Assembly (NCBI RefSeq): GCF_010731575.1
Contig: NZ_AP022617.1
Location: 4,650,001 to 4,714,000, forward strand
Length of the DNA: 64,000 nucleotides
Source of the DNA: Mycolicibacterium monacense
GTDB lineage: Bacteria; Actinomycetota; Actinomycetes; Mycobacteriales; Mycobacteriaceae
Reading direction: 5' to 3'
How positions within the stretch are numbered: position 1 is the first letter of the stretch; every line of letters starts with the position of its first letter. Below the pieces are notes generated by a model that was not told the origin of the DNA, made no database searches, and saw only the letters and a list, made by a program, of their open reading frames with translations. Made by a program: the position numbers and the translations under genes. Shown in pieces: positions 16,755-24,446 of the stretch.

Positions 16755-18397
16755 TCTCCCGCCACCTCCCGCCGGTCTACGCGCTGGCGCTGTCGCTGAT
16801 CGTGACCGCGCCGCTGCTGCCGCCTGGTTACCTGCTGCTGCGCGATGCGGTGTCGACGCCGCGGTCCTACCTGACCGACGCGGCGCTGGGACTGTCGGAG
16901 GCGGCCCCCCGAGCACTGCCGCAGGACTTCGCCATCGCGCTGGCATCACACGTGCTCGACGGCGGCGTGGTGGTCAAGGTGCTGTTGGTGGCCGGGTTGT
17001 GGGCGGCCGGGTGGGGTGCCGCGCGCCTGGCGTCGACGGTGGTGCCCGACGCGGGCGTGGCAGGACAGTGTGTGGCGGTCACCGTCGCGGTGTGGAATCC
17101 CTACGTCGCCGAACGGCTGCTGCAGGGACATTGGAGCCTTCTGGTCGGGTACGGCTGCCTGCCCTGGGTGGCGGCCGCGGTGCTGCGGCTGCGCGACGGG
17201 TCCGGCCCGTGGTGGCCGCTGCCGTTCTGGATCGCCGTGGCCGGTTTGACGCCGACGGGTCTGCTGTTGGCGGCCGTGGTGGCGGTGGTCTCGGTGTGCG
17301 CGCCGGGTGCGGGCCGCCGTCGGATTGCCGTGCTGGGGGCGGCGCTCGGGGCGGCAGTGGTGAGCGCCTTGCCGTGGCTGGTCGCGGCCGCGGTGTCTGG
17401 GTCGCTGGCCGTGTCACCGGCCGCCGGCCTGCCGGCGTTCGCGGCGCGGGCCGAACCCGGGCTGGGGACGCTCGGCAGCCTCGCCGGGCTCGGCGGCATC
17501 TGGAACGCCGATGCGGTGCCGGGTTCGCGCACAACGCTGTTCGCGGTCGTCGCGACGGTCGTGCTGCTCGCGGTGGTGCTGGCGGGAGCGTGGGTGGTGC
17601 GGCATCGGCCCGCTGCCCGCCCCCTGCTGATCCTCGCCGCTGCGGCGGTGCTTTTTCCGGCGGTGATGGCCACGGGTCCGGGGTTGGCGGTGCTGGAGCA
17701 CACCGTTCGGGCGCTGCCGGGGTTGGGCGTGTTGCGGGACGGGCAGAAGTGGGTGGCGCTGGCAGTTCCCGGTTACGCCGTCGCCGGTGCCGGTGCGGTG
17801 CTGGCGGTGCGGCGGGTGTCCCCGGCGGCACTGGGCGCGGTGTGCTGCGCCGCCTTGATCGCGGTGCTCCCGGATCTGGCGTTCGGGGTGGGTGGGCAGA
17901 TGCGCGCGGTGCAGTACCCGCCCGGGTGGGCGGCTGCCGCGGCGGTGATCAACGCCGATCCCCGGCCGGTCGCGGTGCTGCCGCCGGACAGTATGCGGCA
18001 GTTCGCCTGGGCGGGTGAGGCGCCGGTGCTCGACCCGCTGCCGCGCTGGGTGCGTGCGGAGGTGTTGAGTACGGGTGATCTGGTGATCGGCGGGACGACG
18101 GTGCCCGGCGAGGGGGTGCGGGCGCGCGCGGTGCAGGACCTCGTCATGCGGGGTGCGCCGGTCTCGGAGTTGGCGGATGCCGGGGTGGGCTGGGTGGTCG
18201 TCGAATCCGGTTCCGCTGCACTCGATCTGCCGGTCGCCTACCGCGACGACGACTTGGCGGTGTACCGCGTCGGAGGGGATCGGCCGAGGTCGGCGGACCG
18301 CGGGTTGTTGATCGGGGCGCACGTCGCGTGGTTGGCGGTGCTCGTCGGGTCGTTGGTGGCGGGCGTGGTCGGCCTGCGACGCTGGCCGGTTGCGTAA
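16751..18397 (+). CDS. Polytopic membrane protein (Rv0226c-like), start uncertain
   Basis: About 548-residue membrane protein with roughly 12 hydrophobic spans and a conserved segment VWNPYVAERLLQGHWSLLVG, recognisable from the Rv0226c family (GT-C-like architecture, function not established). The start is a problem: no ATG, GTG or TTG is available before the first membrane span. CTG 16751 overlaps the DUF3068 stop (CTGA) and gives the family-length N-terminus; GTG 16802 is the first standard codon but removes half of the first span. Translational coupling to DUF3068 is likely. It converges on the GT4 gene across a dyad-rich 81-base gap. Confidence 0.82.
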   Translation: MISRHLPPVYALALSLIVTAPLLPPGYLLLRDAVSTPRSYLTDAALGLSEAAPRALPQDFAIALASHVLDGGVVVKVLLVAGLWAAGWGAARLASTVVPDAGVAGQCVAVTVAVWNPYVAERLLQGHWSLLVGYGCLPWVAAAVLRLRDGSGPWWPLPFWIAVAGLTPTGLLLAAVVAVVSVCAPGAGRRRIAVLGAALGAAVVSALPWLVAAAVSGSLAVSPAAGLPAFAARAEPGLGTLGSLAGLGGIWNADAVPGSRTTLFAVVATVVLLAVVLAGAWVVRHRPAARPLLILAAAAVLFPAVMATGPGLAVLEHTVRALPGLGVLRDGQKWVALAVPGYAVAGAGAVLAVRRVSPAALGAVCCAALIAVLPDLAFGVGGQMRAVQYPPGWAAAAAVINADPRPVAVLPPDSMRQFAWAGEAPVLDPLPRWVRAEVLSTGDLVIGGTTVPGEGVRARAVQDLVMRGAPVSELADAGVGWVVVESGSAALDLPVAYRDDDLAVYRVGGDRPRSADRGLLIGAHVAWLAVLVGSLVAGVVGLRRWPVA

Positions 18398-18445
18398 CGC
18401 TGTGGCGGTAATCCGGGCCGATTTCCGCCGTGACGTAACGCAAAC
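18389..18445. terminator. Large imperfect hairpin between convergent genes
   Basis: TTGCGTAACG and CGTAACGCAA form the outer arms (one mismatch), enclosing GGCGG...CCGCC. It covers the stop of the membrane protein and the gap before the convergent glycosyltransferase. There is no U-tract, so it is a bidirectional terminator candidate only by position and shape. Confidence 0.4.
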
Positions 18446-18478
18446 GAGGCGACGGCCCCGGGACCGTGAAGCAGCCTC

Positions 18479-19639
18479 CTAGACGACGCCGCTGACGTAC
18501 CGGCCGCTCAGCATCGCGTCGAACACCTCACGCATCGCCGAAGCGCTTTGCCGCCAGGAGAACTCGACACTGCGCGCCTGGGCCTTCGCGCCCAGCTGCT
18601 CGCGCAGCACATGGTCACCGAGCAACTGCCTCAGCGCCTCGACGAGTTCGTCGCGGTCGTCGACCAGCAGGCCGGTCACACCGTCGACGATCGAATCCGT
18701 CAGCCCGCCGGACGACCGGTAACCGATGGTCGGGACCGCGTGCTGACCCGCCTCGGTCACCGCGAGCCCCCAGCCCTCCTTGCGCGACGGCAGCACATGC
18801 ACCCAGCTACGTTGCAGCACTTCGTGTTTGGTGACGTCGTCGACATGCCCGTGGAACGTGACCGCATCGGAGATCCCCGACAGCCGGGCGTGGTCGACCA
18901 GCTTCTGCTGCCACCATCCGCCGCCGAGCACGTCGAGGTGCAGATCGGGGATGTGCGGCCGCAGCGCGGCGACGGCGTCGAGCGCGTCTTCGATCTGCTT
19001 GTGCGGAACCAGCCGCGACAACACCGCGATCCGCGGCGTCACCGACCGCGGCAAGGTGAGCGTCGACGCCGGCGCCTCGTCGAGCCCGTTGCGCACCACC
19101 GCGATCCGGGAACCGTCGACCCCGAGGTCGGTCAGATCACGGGACGACGGCAGCGACACCGTCAGATACTGCGCCCGCCGGTGCACCCGCGGCGACACGA
19201 CCGATTCGACGAACCACCCGAGCCGGCCCAGCACCGGTCCGGCGACCGGCCACTGTTCGCGGTGGCAGTGGTGGACGAGCACGGCGGTGCGGCGGCCGTA
19301 GACCAGCCGGGCCATAAACGGCACCCCGTTCTGGGTGTCGACCACGACGTCGGGGCGCACCCCGCGCAGCGGCCCGAGGCCGATACGGGCCAGCGCCATC
19401 ACCAGCAGCGCCCACGGATAGACCGAGTACCGGCCGCCCCCACGGCTGACGTGCACCCCGTCGACCACCTCGCGGCGGGCCGCACCCGGATAGGACGCGG
19501 TGCGCAGTGTGACCCGCACCCCCGAGGCGGCCAGCTGTTCACCGATGCGCTGCAGATACATCTCGCTTCCGCCACCCTGGGGGTGACCGGTGTCCCGCCA
19601 GCACAAGAGCAGGACGGAACGAAGCGGGCGCGCGGACAT
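18479..19639 (-). CDS. GT4-family glycosyltransferase (Rv0225-like)
   Basis: 386-residue cytosolic GT-B glycosyltransferase. The N-terminal domain has the GGGSEMYLQRIGEQLAASG acceptor-side loop. The C-terminal GT4 donor site reads VTEAGQHAVPTIGYRSSG followed by VDGVTGLLVDD, the E(x7)E-type nucleotide-sugar motif. The length agrees with Rv0225 (384). ATG 19639 is chosen because the Rossmann start SVLLLCWRDTGHP follows directly; the longer open frame runs back over the divergent methyltransferase. The envelope-gene neighbours suggest a glycolipid or polysaccharide acceptor, not identified. Confidence 0.9.
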   Translation of the reverse strand: MSARPLRSVLLLCWRDTGHPQGGGSEMYLQRIGEQLAASGVRVTLRTASYPGAARREVVDGVHVSRGGGRYSVYPWALLVMALARIGLGPLRGVRPDVVVDTQNGVPFMARLVYGRRTAVLVHHCHREQWPVAGPVLGRLGWFVESVVSPRVHRRAQYLTVSLPSSRDLTDLGVDGSRIAVVRNGLDEAPASTLTLPRSVTPRIAVLSRLVPHKQIEDALDAVAALRPHIPDLHLDVLGGGWWQQKLVDHARLSGISDAVTFHGHVDDVTKHEVLQRSWVHVLPSRKEGWGLAVTEAGQHAVPTIGYRSSGGLTDSIVDGVTGLLVDDRDELVEALRQLLGDHVLREQLGAKAQARSVEFSWRQSASAMREVFDAMLSGRYVSGVV

Positions 19640-19662
19640 CGTCGGCCAGCCTAATGGCTGCG

Positions 19663-19668
19663 TAGGGT
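19663..19668 (+). promoter_or_regulatory. -10 box TAGGGT, leaderless methyltransferase start
   Basis: TAGGGT ends seven bases before GTG 19676. With only 36 bases between the divergent starts, promoters for the two genes must overlap. Confidence 0.5.
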
Positions 19669-19675
19669 CGGTCGC

Positions 19676-20434
19676 GTGTCCGCTACCGAGCTGTTCGCCC
19701 GACGCGCGACGCTGGCGCGATCGGTCCGGTTGCTCAGTGAGTTCCGCTTCGAGCAGTCCGACCCGGCCCGCTTCTACGGCGCGCTGGCCGACGACACCGC
19801 CGCGATGGTGGCCGACCTGTGGCAGGCCGCGACGGAAACGACCCCGGGCGGCCGCACGGTGCTCGACGTCGGCGGCGGGCCTGGATTCTTCGCCGCCGCG
19901 TTCGCCCGTCGCGGCATGGAGTATGTGGGCGTCGAGCCCGACCCCCGGGAGATGCACGCCGGCCCCGCGGCACAGGCAGGCGGCCGGTACGTCCGAGCCT
20001 CCGGTACGTCGTTGCCATTCGCCGATGGCAGCGTCGACGTCTGCCTGTCCTCCAACGTCGCCGAGCACGTCCACGATCCTTGGCGGCTGGGCAACGAGAT
20101 GGTGCGCGTCACCCGGCCCGGCGGCCTCGCCGTGCTGTCCTACACGGTCTGGCTGGGCCCGTTCGGCGGGCACGAGATGGGTCTGACGCACTACCTCGGC
20201 GGTGCCCGGGCCGCCGACCGATACACCCGCAAACACGGGCACCGGCCGAAGAACGACTACGGTTCGTCACTGTTCGCGGTATCGGCGCACGACGGCCTCG
20301 AGTGGGCGGCCAGCACCGGCGCCCTGATCGCCGCATTCCCCCGCTACCACCCGCGATGGGCGTGGTGGACCAACGCGGTACCCGGCCTCCGCGAGTTCGT
20401 GGTGAGCAACCAGGTGCTGGTCCTGCAGCCCTGA
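19676..20434 (+). CDS. SAM-dependent methyltransferase (Rv0224c-like)
   Basis: 252-residue class I methyltransferase (Methyltransf_11 type). Motif I is VLDVGGGPGFFAAAFA, the acidic residue after strand 2 is in YVGVEPDP, and the motif for strand 4 is DVCLSSNVAEHV. The length matches Rv0224c (about 254). The GTG start is supported by a -10 box seven bases upstream. The substrate is unknown; the divergent GT4 gene and the downstream aldehyde dehydrogenase keep the remembered Rv0223c-Rv0225 order, suggesting a conserved envelope-lipid function. Confidence 0.88.
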   Translation: MSATELFARRATLARSVRLLSEFRFEQSDPARFYGALADDTAAMVADLWQAATETTPGGRTVLDVGGGPGFFAAAFARRGMEYVGVEPDPREMHAGPAAQAGGRYVRASGTSLPFADGSVDVCLSSNVAEHVHDPWRLGNEMVRVTRPGGLAVLSYTVWLGPFGGHEMGLTHYLGGARAADRYTRKHGHRPKNDYGSSLFAVSAHDGLEWAASTGALIAAFPRYHPRWAWWTNAVPGLREFVVSNQVLVLQP

Positions 20435-20435
20435 C

Positions 20436-20449
20436 TGCAACAGGTTCTC
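20436..20449. promoter_or_regulatory. KstR-like half-perfect dyad before the aldehyde dehydrogenase
   Basis: TGCAACAGGTTCTC matches the KstR operator pattern TnnAACnnGTTnnA at all fixed positions except the last (C for A). It lies 19 bases upstream of a TAGTGT -10 box, in a usable repressor position. The gene's M. tuberculosis counterpart is, as far as recalled, in the KstR regulon. Confidence 0.35.
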
Positions 20450-20467
20450 GTTTCCGCGTCCAATCGG

Positions 20468-20473
20468 TAGTGT
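20468..20473 (+). promoter_or_regulatory. -10 box TAGTGT, leaderless aldehyde dehydrogenase start
   Basis: TAGTGT ends seven bases before ATG 20481. Because GTG 20472 falls inside this box, the ATG is the better start. Confidence 0.5.
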
Positions 20474-20480
20474 GACCTCC

Positions 20481-21956
20481 ATGACACAGACCGTGCAGGA
20501 GCACAAGACAACGTGGGACAAGCTCTTCATCGGCGGCCAGTGGGTTGCACCGTCGACCTCCGACGTCATCGAGGTCTTCTCCCCGGCGACCGGCCAGAAG
20601 GTGGGCCAGGTTCCGCTGGCGGCCGAGGCAGACGTGAACGCCGCGTGCGCGGCCGCGCGTAAGGCGTTCGACGAGGGTCCGTGGCCCCGGATGTCGCCCG
20701 ACGAGCGTGCCGCGGTGCTCGGCGCCGCCGTCAAACTCATGGAGGAGCGCGGTGCCGAGCTGAAGTACCTGCTCGCCGCCGAGACCGGTCAGCCGCAGAC
20801 GATCGTCGACATGATGCAGTACGGGGCGGCGATGTCGTCGTTCACGTACTTCGCCGGCGCCGCCGACAAGTTCCAGTGGTCCGAGATCCGCGACGGCATC
20901 TACGGGCAGACGCTGGTGACCCGGGAACCGATCGGTGTGGTCGGCGCGATCACCGCGTGGAACGTGCCGTTCTTCCTGGCCGCCAACAAGCTCGGCCCCG
21001 CCCTGCTGGCCGGCTGCACGGTGGTGCTCAAACCCGCCGCCGAGACCCCGCTGTCGGTTTTCGCGATGGCGCAGATGTTCGCCGAGGCCGGCCTGCCCGA
21101 GGGCGTGCTGTCGGTGGTGCCCGGCGGTGCGGAGACCGGGCGCGCGCTGACCGCCAACCCGGAGATCGACAAGTACACGTTCACCGGCAGCTCCGCGGTC
21201 GGCAAGGAGATCGGCAAGCTCGCCGCCGAGAAGCTCAAGCCCTGCACGCTCGAGCTCGGCGGTAAGTCGGCGGCGATCGTCCTCGAGGACGCCGACCTGG
21301 ACTCGACGCTGCCGATGCTGGCGTTCTCCGGGGTGATGAACTCCGGTCAGGCGTGTGTCGCGCAGACCCGCATCCTGGCGCCGCGGTCCCGCTACGACGA
21401 GGTGGTCGAGAAGCTCGCCAACTTCGTCTCCGCGATGCCCGTCGGGCTGCCCGACGATCCGAACGCCGCGATCGGCCCGCTGATCAGCGAGAAGCAGCGC
21501 GAACGGGTGGAGAGCTACATCAAGAAGGGCACGGAGGAGGGTGCACGCATCGTCACCGGTGGCAGCCGTCCAGAAGGGCTCGACAGCGGCTGGTTCGTGC
21601 AGCCGACGGTGTTCGCCGACGTCGACAACTCGATGACCATCGCCCAGGAGGAGATCTTCGGGCCGGTGCTGGCGGTGATCCCCTACGAGACCGAGGACGA
21701 CGCGATCCGCATCGCCAACGACTCGGTCTACGGGCTCGCGGGCAGTGTGTGGACGACGGACAACAAGAAGGCGCTCGAGGTGGCGAGCAAGATCCGCACC
21801 GGCACCTACGCGGTGAACATGTACGCCTTCGACCCGGGTGCGCCGTTCGGCGGGTACAAGAACTCCGGCATCGGCCGGGAGAACGGTCCCGAGGGTATCG
21901 AGCAGTACTGCCAGGCCAAGAGCACGCTGCTGCCGTTCGGCTACACCCCGGAGTAG
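20481..21956 (+). CDS. NAD(P)+-dependent aldehyde dehydrogenase (Rv0223c-like)
   Basis: 491-residue ALDH-superfamily enzyme, full length. The catalytic Cys is about residue 292 in SGQACVAQTRI, the general base Glu about 258 in CTLELGGKSA, the cofactor loop is FTGSSAVGKEIG, and AWNVPFFLAANKLGPALLAG is the conserved N-terminal block. It oxidises an aldehyde to a carboxylic acid. It is very close to Rv0223c in remembered sequence and keeps the same neighbours. The gene ends a left-to-right unit and is closed 16 bases later by a strong hairpin terminator. The substrate may be a lipid or sterol-derived aldehyde, suggested only by the upstream KstR-like dyad. Confidence 0.93.
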   Translation: MTQTVQEHKTTWDKLFIGGQWVAPSTSDVIEVFSPATGQKVGQVPLAAEADVNAACAAARKAFDEGPWPRMSPDERAAVLGAAVKLMEERGAELKYLLAAETGQPQTIVDMMQYGAAMSSFTYFAGAADKFQWSEIRDGIYGQTLVTREPIGVVGAITAWNVPFFLAANKLGPALLAGCTVVLKPAAETPLSVFAMAQMFAEAGLPEGVLSVVPGGAETGRALTANPEIDKYTFTGSSAVGKEIGKLAAEKLKPCTLELGGKSAAIVLEDADLDSTLPMLAFSGVMNSGQACVAQTRILAPRSRYDEVVEKLANFVSAMPVGLPDDPNAAIGPLISEKQRERVESYIKKGTEEGARIVTGGSRPEGLDSGWFVQPTVFADVDNSMTIAQEEIFGPVLAVIPYETEDDAIRIANDSVYGLAGSVWTTDNKKALEVASKIRTGTYAVNMYAFDPGAPFGGYKNSGIGRENGPEGIEQYCQAKSTLLPFGYTPE

Positions 21957-21972
21957 GTCCCGAGAACGAAAG

Positions 21973-22003
21973 AGGGCTCCCACCTGCGGGTGGGAGCCCT
22001 TTT
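21973..22003 (+). terminator. Intrinsic terminator, perfect 12-bp stem
   Basis: AGGGCTCCCACC pairs perfectly with GGTGGGAGCCCT around a TGCG loop, followed by TTT. This is a classical rho-independent terminator for the aldehyde dehydrogenase transcript, and the only one in the window with a U-tract. Confidence 0.9.
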
Positions 22004-22310
22004 CGCGGCTGTGAAAGTTGGTGTGACGCTCGCCCCGGGGCCGCCGGGGCGGGCGCCGGGAATCATTATGCACATGCACATATTCGGATGCCAATCCCGG
22101 GGTTTCTAATGGCAGCTTGTGCCATTTTCCGCCCTGTTCTATGCTTTTCGTCATAGAGAAAGAGGCAGGTCATGTGGGTGGTCGAGCTCAACATCGTCGG
22201 TTTGCGGTTCGTCGCTCGACTTCCGCACCGGCGCCGCCTCGTGTTCTCCCCGCGCGGCCCCGTCTGGCGAGCGATGCCGCAGCGCCCATCCCGTGTCGCC
22301 TGAACCAGTG
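22004..22310. other. Intergenic region with dyads upstream of the TetR gene
   Basis: Gap of 354 bases between aldehyde dehydrogenase and TetR genes, counted from 21957. Besides the terminator it holds a 16-base partial dyad TATGCACATGCACATA (22067-22082), a perfect dyad TCTATG-N8-CATAGA (22138-22157) suited to a TetR-type operator, and a possible 43-codon ORF. It is noticeably richer in A/T than its neighbours. Confidence 0.5.
22172..22303 (+). CDS. Possible 43-residue protein upstream of TetR
   Basis: ATG 22172 is preceded by a purine-rich AGAGGCAGG at suitable spacing and opens a 43-residue frame (MWVVELNIVGLRFVARLP ...) that is hydrophobic at first and then Arg-rich, stopping eight bases before the TetR ATG. 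It could be a leader peptide or a small protein translationally coupled to the regulator. Homology unknown; it may equally be chance in a GC-rich leader. Confidence 0.3.
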   Translation: MWVVELNIVGLRFVARLPHRRRLVFSPRGPVWRAMPQRPSRVA

Positions 22311-22928
22311 ATGACCAGGACTTCCACGAAGCGCGGGTCGACGCGCACCAACATGCTCATCGGCGCGGCCGAGGTGCTCCGCGAGCGCGGCGCCGCCGGG
22401 GTCACCATCGACGAAGTGCTCCAGCGCAGCGGCGCACCGCGCGGCAGCGTCTACTACCACTTCCCCGAGGGTCGCAGTCAGATCGTCGCCGAGGCGCTGG
22501 AGTACGCCGGGGAGTCGATCACCTCGCTGATCGACGAGGCCGCCGCCAACGGCGGTCGCTACCTGGTGGAGCACTTCGTCGACTTCTGGGACCGCGTGCT
22601 GGCAGAGAGCGACTTCACCGCGGGCTGTCCGGTGGTCGCCGCGGCGATCGGCTCCGCCGAGGACGGACCCCAACTCACCTCGGTGGCCGGGGCGATCTTC
22701 GGGCACTGGCGTGAGGCGCTCACGCGCGCCTTCGAGGTCGACGGGTGCGAGCCGAGCGAGGCCGCCTCGCTGGCGATCACGTCCATCGCCGCACTGGAGG
22801 GCGCCGTGGTGCTGTGCCGGGCCACCCGGGACCTCGACCCGCTGCGGCAGGTGCACACCCAACTCGAATTCCTGTTGAAGTCGCGGGAGTTCATCCGCCG
22901 CAACGGAGTCCCCACCGTCACCCAGTGA
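22311..22928 (+). CDS. TetR/AcrR-family transcriptional regulator
   Basis: 205-residue repressor. The N-terminal helix-turn-helix is about residues 14-60 (MLIGAAEVLRERGAAGVTID ... GAPRGSVYYHFPEGRSQIVA), with the YYHF hallmark. The C-terminal ligand domain (GCPVVAAAIGSAEDGPQL) resembles the LmrA/YxaF subgroup. ATG 22311 is preferred; the open frame extends upstream without family similarity. The perfect dyad at 22138-22157 is a candidate autoregulatory site. It converges on a reductase gene with an 11-base overlap. The inducer is unknown. Confidence 0.9.
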   Translation: MTRTSTKRGSTRTNMLIGAAEVLRERGAAGVTIDEVLQRSGAPRGSVYYHFPEGRSQIVAEALEYAGESITSLIDEAAANGGRYLVEHFVDFWDRVLAESDFTAGCPVVAAAIGSAEDGPQLTSVAGAIFGHWREALTRAFEVDGCEPSEAASLAITSIAALEGAVVLCRATRDLDPLRQVHTQLEFLLKSREFIRRNGVPTVTQ

Positions 22929-23451
22929 GCGCGGCCACGCGCCAACGCGCACAGACGAATTCGCGGTTGACGGCCGACTCGACCAGCTCCCACTCCGAGC
23001 GGATCGGCAGAACGGGCGAACCAGCGCCGAGCGTGCACGGGGCGTAGCTCACGATCATCTCGTCGACCAGACCCGCGGCCACGAACTGCGCGGCCAGCTC
23101 CCCTCCGCCGACCACCCACACATCCTTGCCGCCGGCCGCGGCCACCAGCTCCGGATGCAGTTCGGTCACGTCGCCTGCGAAGGTGTGCACGGGGTGGCCG
23201 GCGGCGACGATGTCCGGCCGGTGTGTCACCACCCAGGTCGGCTGGGAGTACATCCATTCTCCCGGTTGGTTTTTCACGATCCACTCGTAGGTGGCCGCGC
23301 CCATCACCAGCGCGCCCACCTGGTCGACGAACGCTTCGTAGTGGAACGGTCCGTCGGGGTCGATGTCGCGGGAGATCAGCCAGTCCAGGCTGTCGTCGGC
23401 GTCGACGATGTAACCGTCCAGGCTCGACGCGGTGTAGTACACGGTCGCCAT
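22918..23451 (-). CDS. Dihydrofolate-reductase-fold protein (RibD C-terminal type)
   Basis: 177-residue reductase of the RibD_C/DHFR-like superfamily. It starts MATVYYTASSLDGYIVDADD (the family's strand A and S-x-DG loop), has ALVMGAATYEW, and the nucleotide loop DVWVVGGGELAAQF. Members are NADPH-binding proteins of mostly unknown substrate, not the true folA enzyme. It starts one base after the stop of the AraC-type gene, so both form an operon read leftward. The TetR gene ends inside its last codons. Confidence 0.88.
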   Translation of the reverse strand: MATVYYTASSLDGYIVDADDSLDWLISRDIDPDGPFHYEAFVDQVGALVMGAATYEWIVKNQPGEWMYSQPTWVVTHRPDIVAAGHPVHTFAGDVTELHPELVAAAGGKDVWVVGGGELAAQFVAAGLVDEMIVSYAPCTLGAGSPVLPIRSEWELVESAVNREFVCARWRVAALTG

Positions 23452-23452
23452 C

Positions 23453-24367
23453 TCAGTGCCTCCTCATCCAGTCCAGCGGGTCACCCTGCTCCGTCGGCAC
23501 ACCCAATGCGGCCAGCATGGTTCGAGCCAGGCCGCGCCGGTGCGCCGAGAACGTCAACACATGCGCCACGATCCCGTACAGCTGGAACGACTCGGGCGGA
23601 TCGCACAGCGCGTCGATCACGGTGTCGCCCATCCGCCCGGCGGCCGAGTACTCCGAAACCATTGCCGACCAACGCTTTCCGATGTCCGCGTGCCGGACGG
23701 CGAGCTGATCCACCGTCGACCGAGAGCGGTCGGGGAAGTCCCGGCCCTCGATGGTGGCCAGCCAGACCTCCTTGGTCCACACCAGCGCGCCCAGCACCGC
23801 ACCGACGCTGGGTTCGGGACCGTCCCAGTGCAGCACCACCTGCCCGGGTGCGACCTCCCGCCACCACTGGTCCTCGCTCAGTTCCCGGGCGCGGTCGATG
23901 AGGTAGGCGGTGTCGGCGACGTCATGGGCGACCATGAGCCGACTCGGGTCGGGCTCCTTGGTCGTGCCGTCACCGTCGAGCCACAGCGACTGCGGCGGGT
24001 GGAAGTGCAGCCCGTTGGGTGCGGGCACCCGGAATCCGACGTCGGCGGCGCGCGACGGAGGTACGCCGAACGTCCGGCGGAACGCCCGGGAGAACACCTC
24101 CGGTGACGACCAGCCCTCGTCGGCGGCGACGGCGGCGACGGGTTCGCCGCGGCGTAACCGCCAGGCCGCGCGTTCGAGCATGATCCGTCGGCGCAGCGCG
24201 GCCGGTGGCTCCCCGGTGAGCCGGCGCACCTCGCGGGAGAAGTGGAACGCCGAGGCGTAGCTGCTGCGCGCCATGTCGCCGACCTCGGCGTTGGAGACGT
24301 CGACGACGGCGTCGAGCAGCTCCCGCAGTCGGTCCCGCCGCGCCGGGTTGGTGGCGTGCTCACTCAC
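23453..24367 (-). CDS. AraC-type regulator fused to a DinB-like domain
   Basis: 304-residue protein. Residues about 1-100 hold two AraC-type helix-turn-helix motifs (FHFSREVRRLTGEPPAALRR ... VAADEGWSSPEVFSRAFRRT). The C-terminal about 190 residues resemble a DinB-like helical bundle (SAMVSEYSAAGRMGDTVIDA ... LYGIVAHVLTFSAHRRGLA). GTG 24367 gives the family N-terminus; a further 14 codons are open upstream. It is directly upstream of the DHFR-fold gene, which it may regulate together with the divergent acyl-CoA dehydrogenase 79 bases away. Confidence 0.85.
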   Translation of the reverse strand: MSEHATNPARRDRLRELLDAVVDVSNAEVGDMARSSYASAFHFSREVRRLTGEPPAALRRRIMLERAAWRLRRGEPVAAVAADEGWSSPEVFSRAFRRTFGVPPSRAADVGFRVPAPNGLHFHPPQSLWLDGDGTTKEPDPSRLMVAHDVADTAYLIDRARELSEDQWWREVAPGQVVLHWDGPEPSVGAVLGALVWTKEVWLATIEGRDFPDRSRSTVDQLAVRHADIGKRWSAMVSEYSAAGRMGDTVIDALCDPPESFQLYGIVAHVLTFSAHRRGLARTMLAALGVPTEQGDPLDWMRRH

Positions 24368-24431
24368 GGATCCGAGTATGGCCGCCGCCCACCCACAGGG
24401 ACATGACAATTCCTGCTGCGTCCGCGCTCAC

Positions 24432-24437
24432 TACACT
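24432..24437 (+). promoter_or_regulatory. -10 box TACACT before acyl-CoA dehydrogenase
   Basis: TACACT ends nine bases before GTG 24447 and no ribosome site intervenes, so a leaderless or nearly leaderless mRNA is likely. Confidence 0.4.
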
Positions 24438-24446
24438 CCACCGCCA

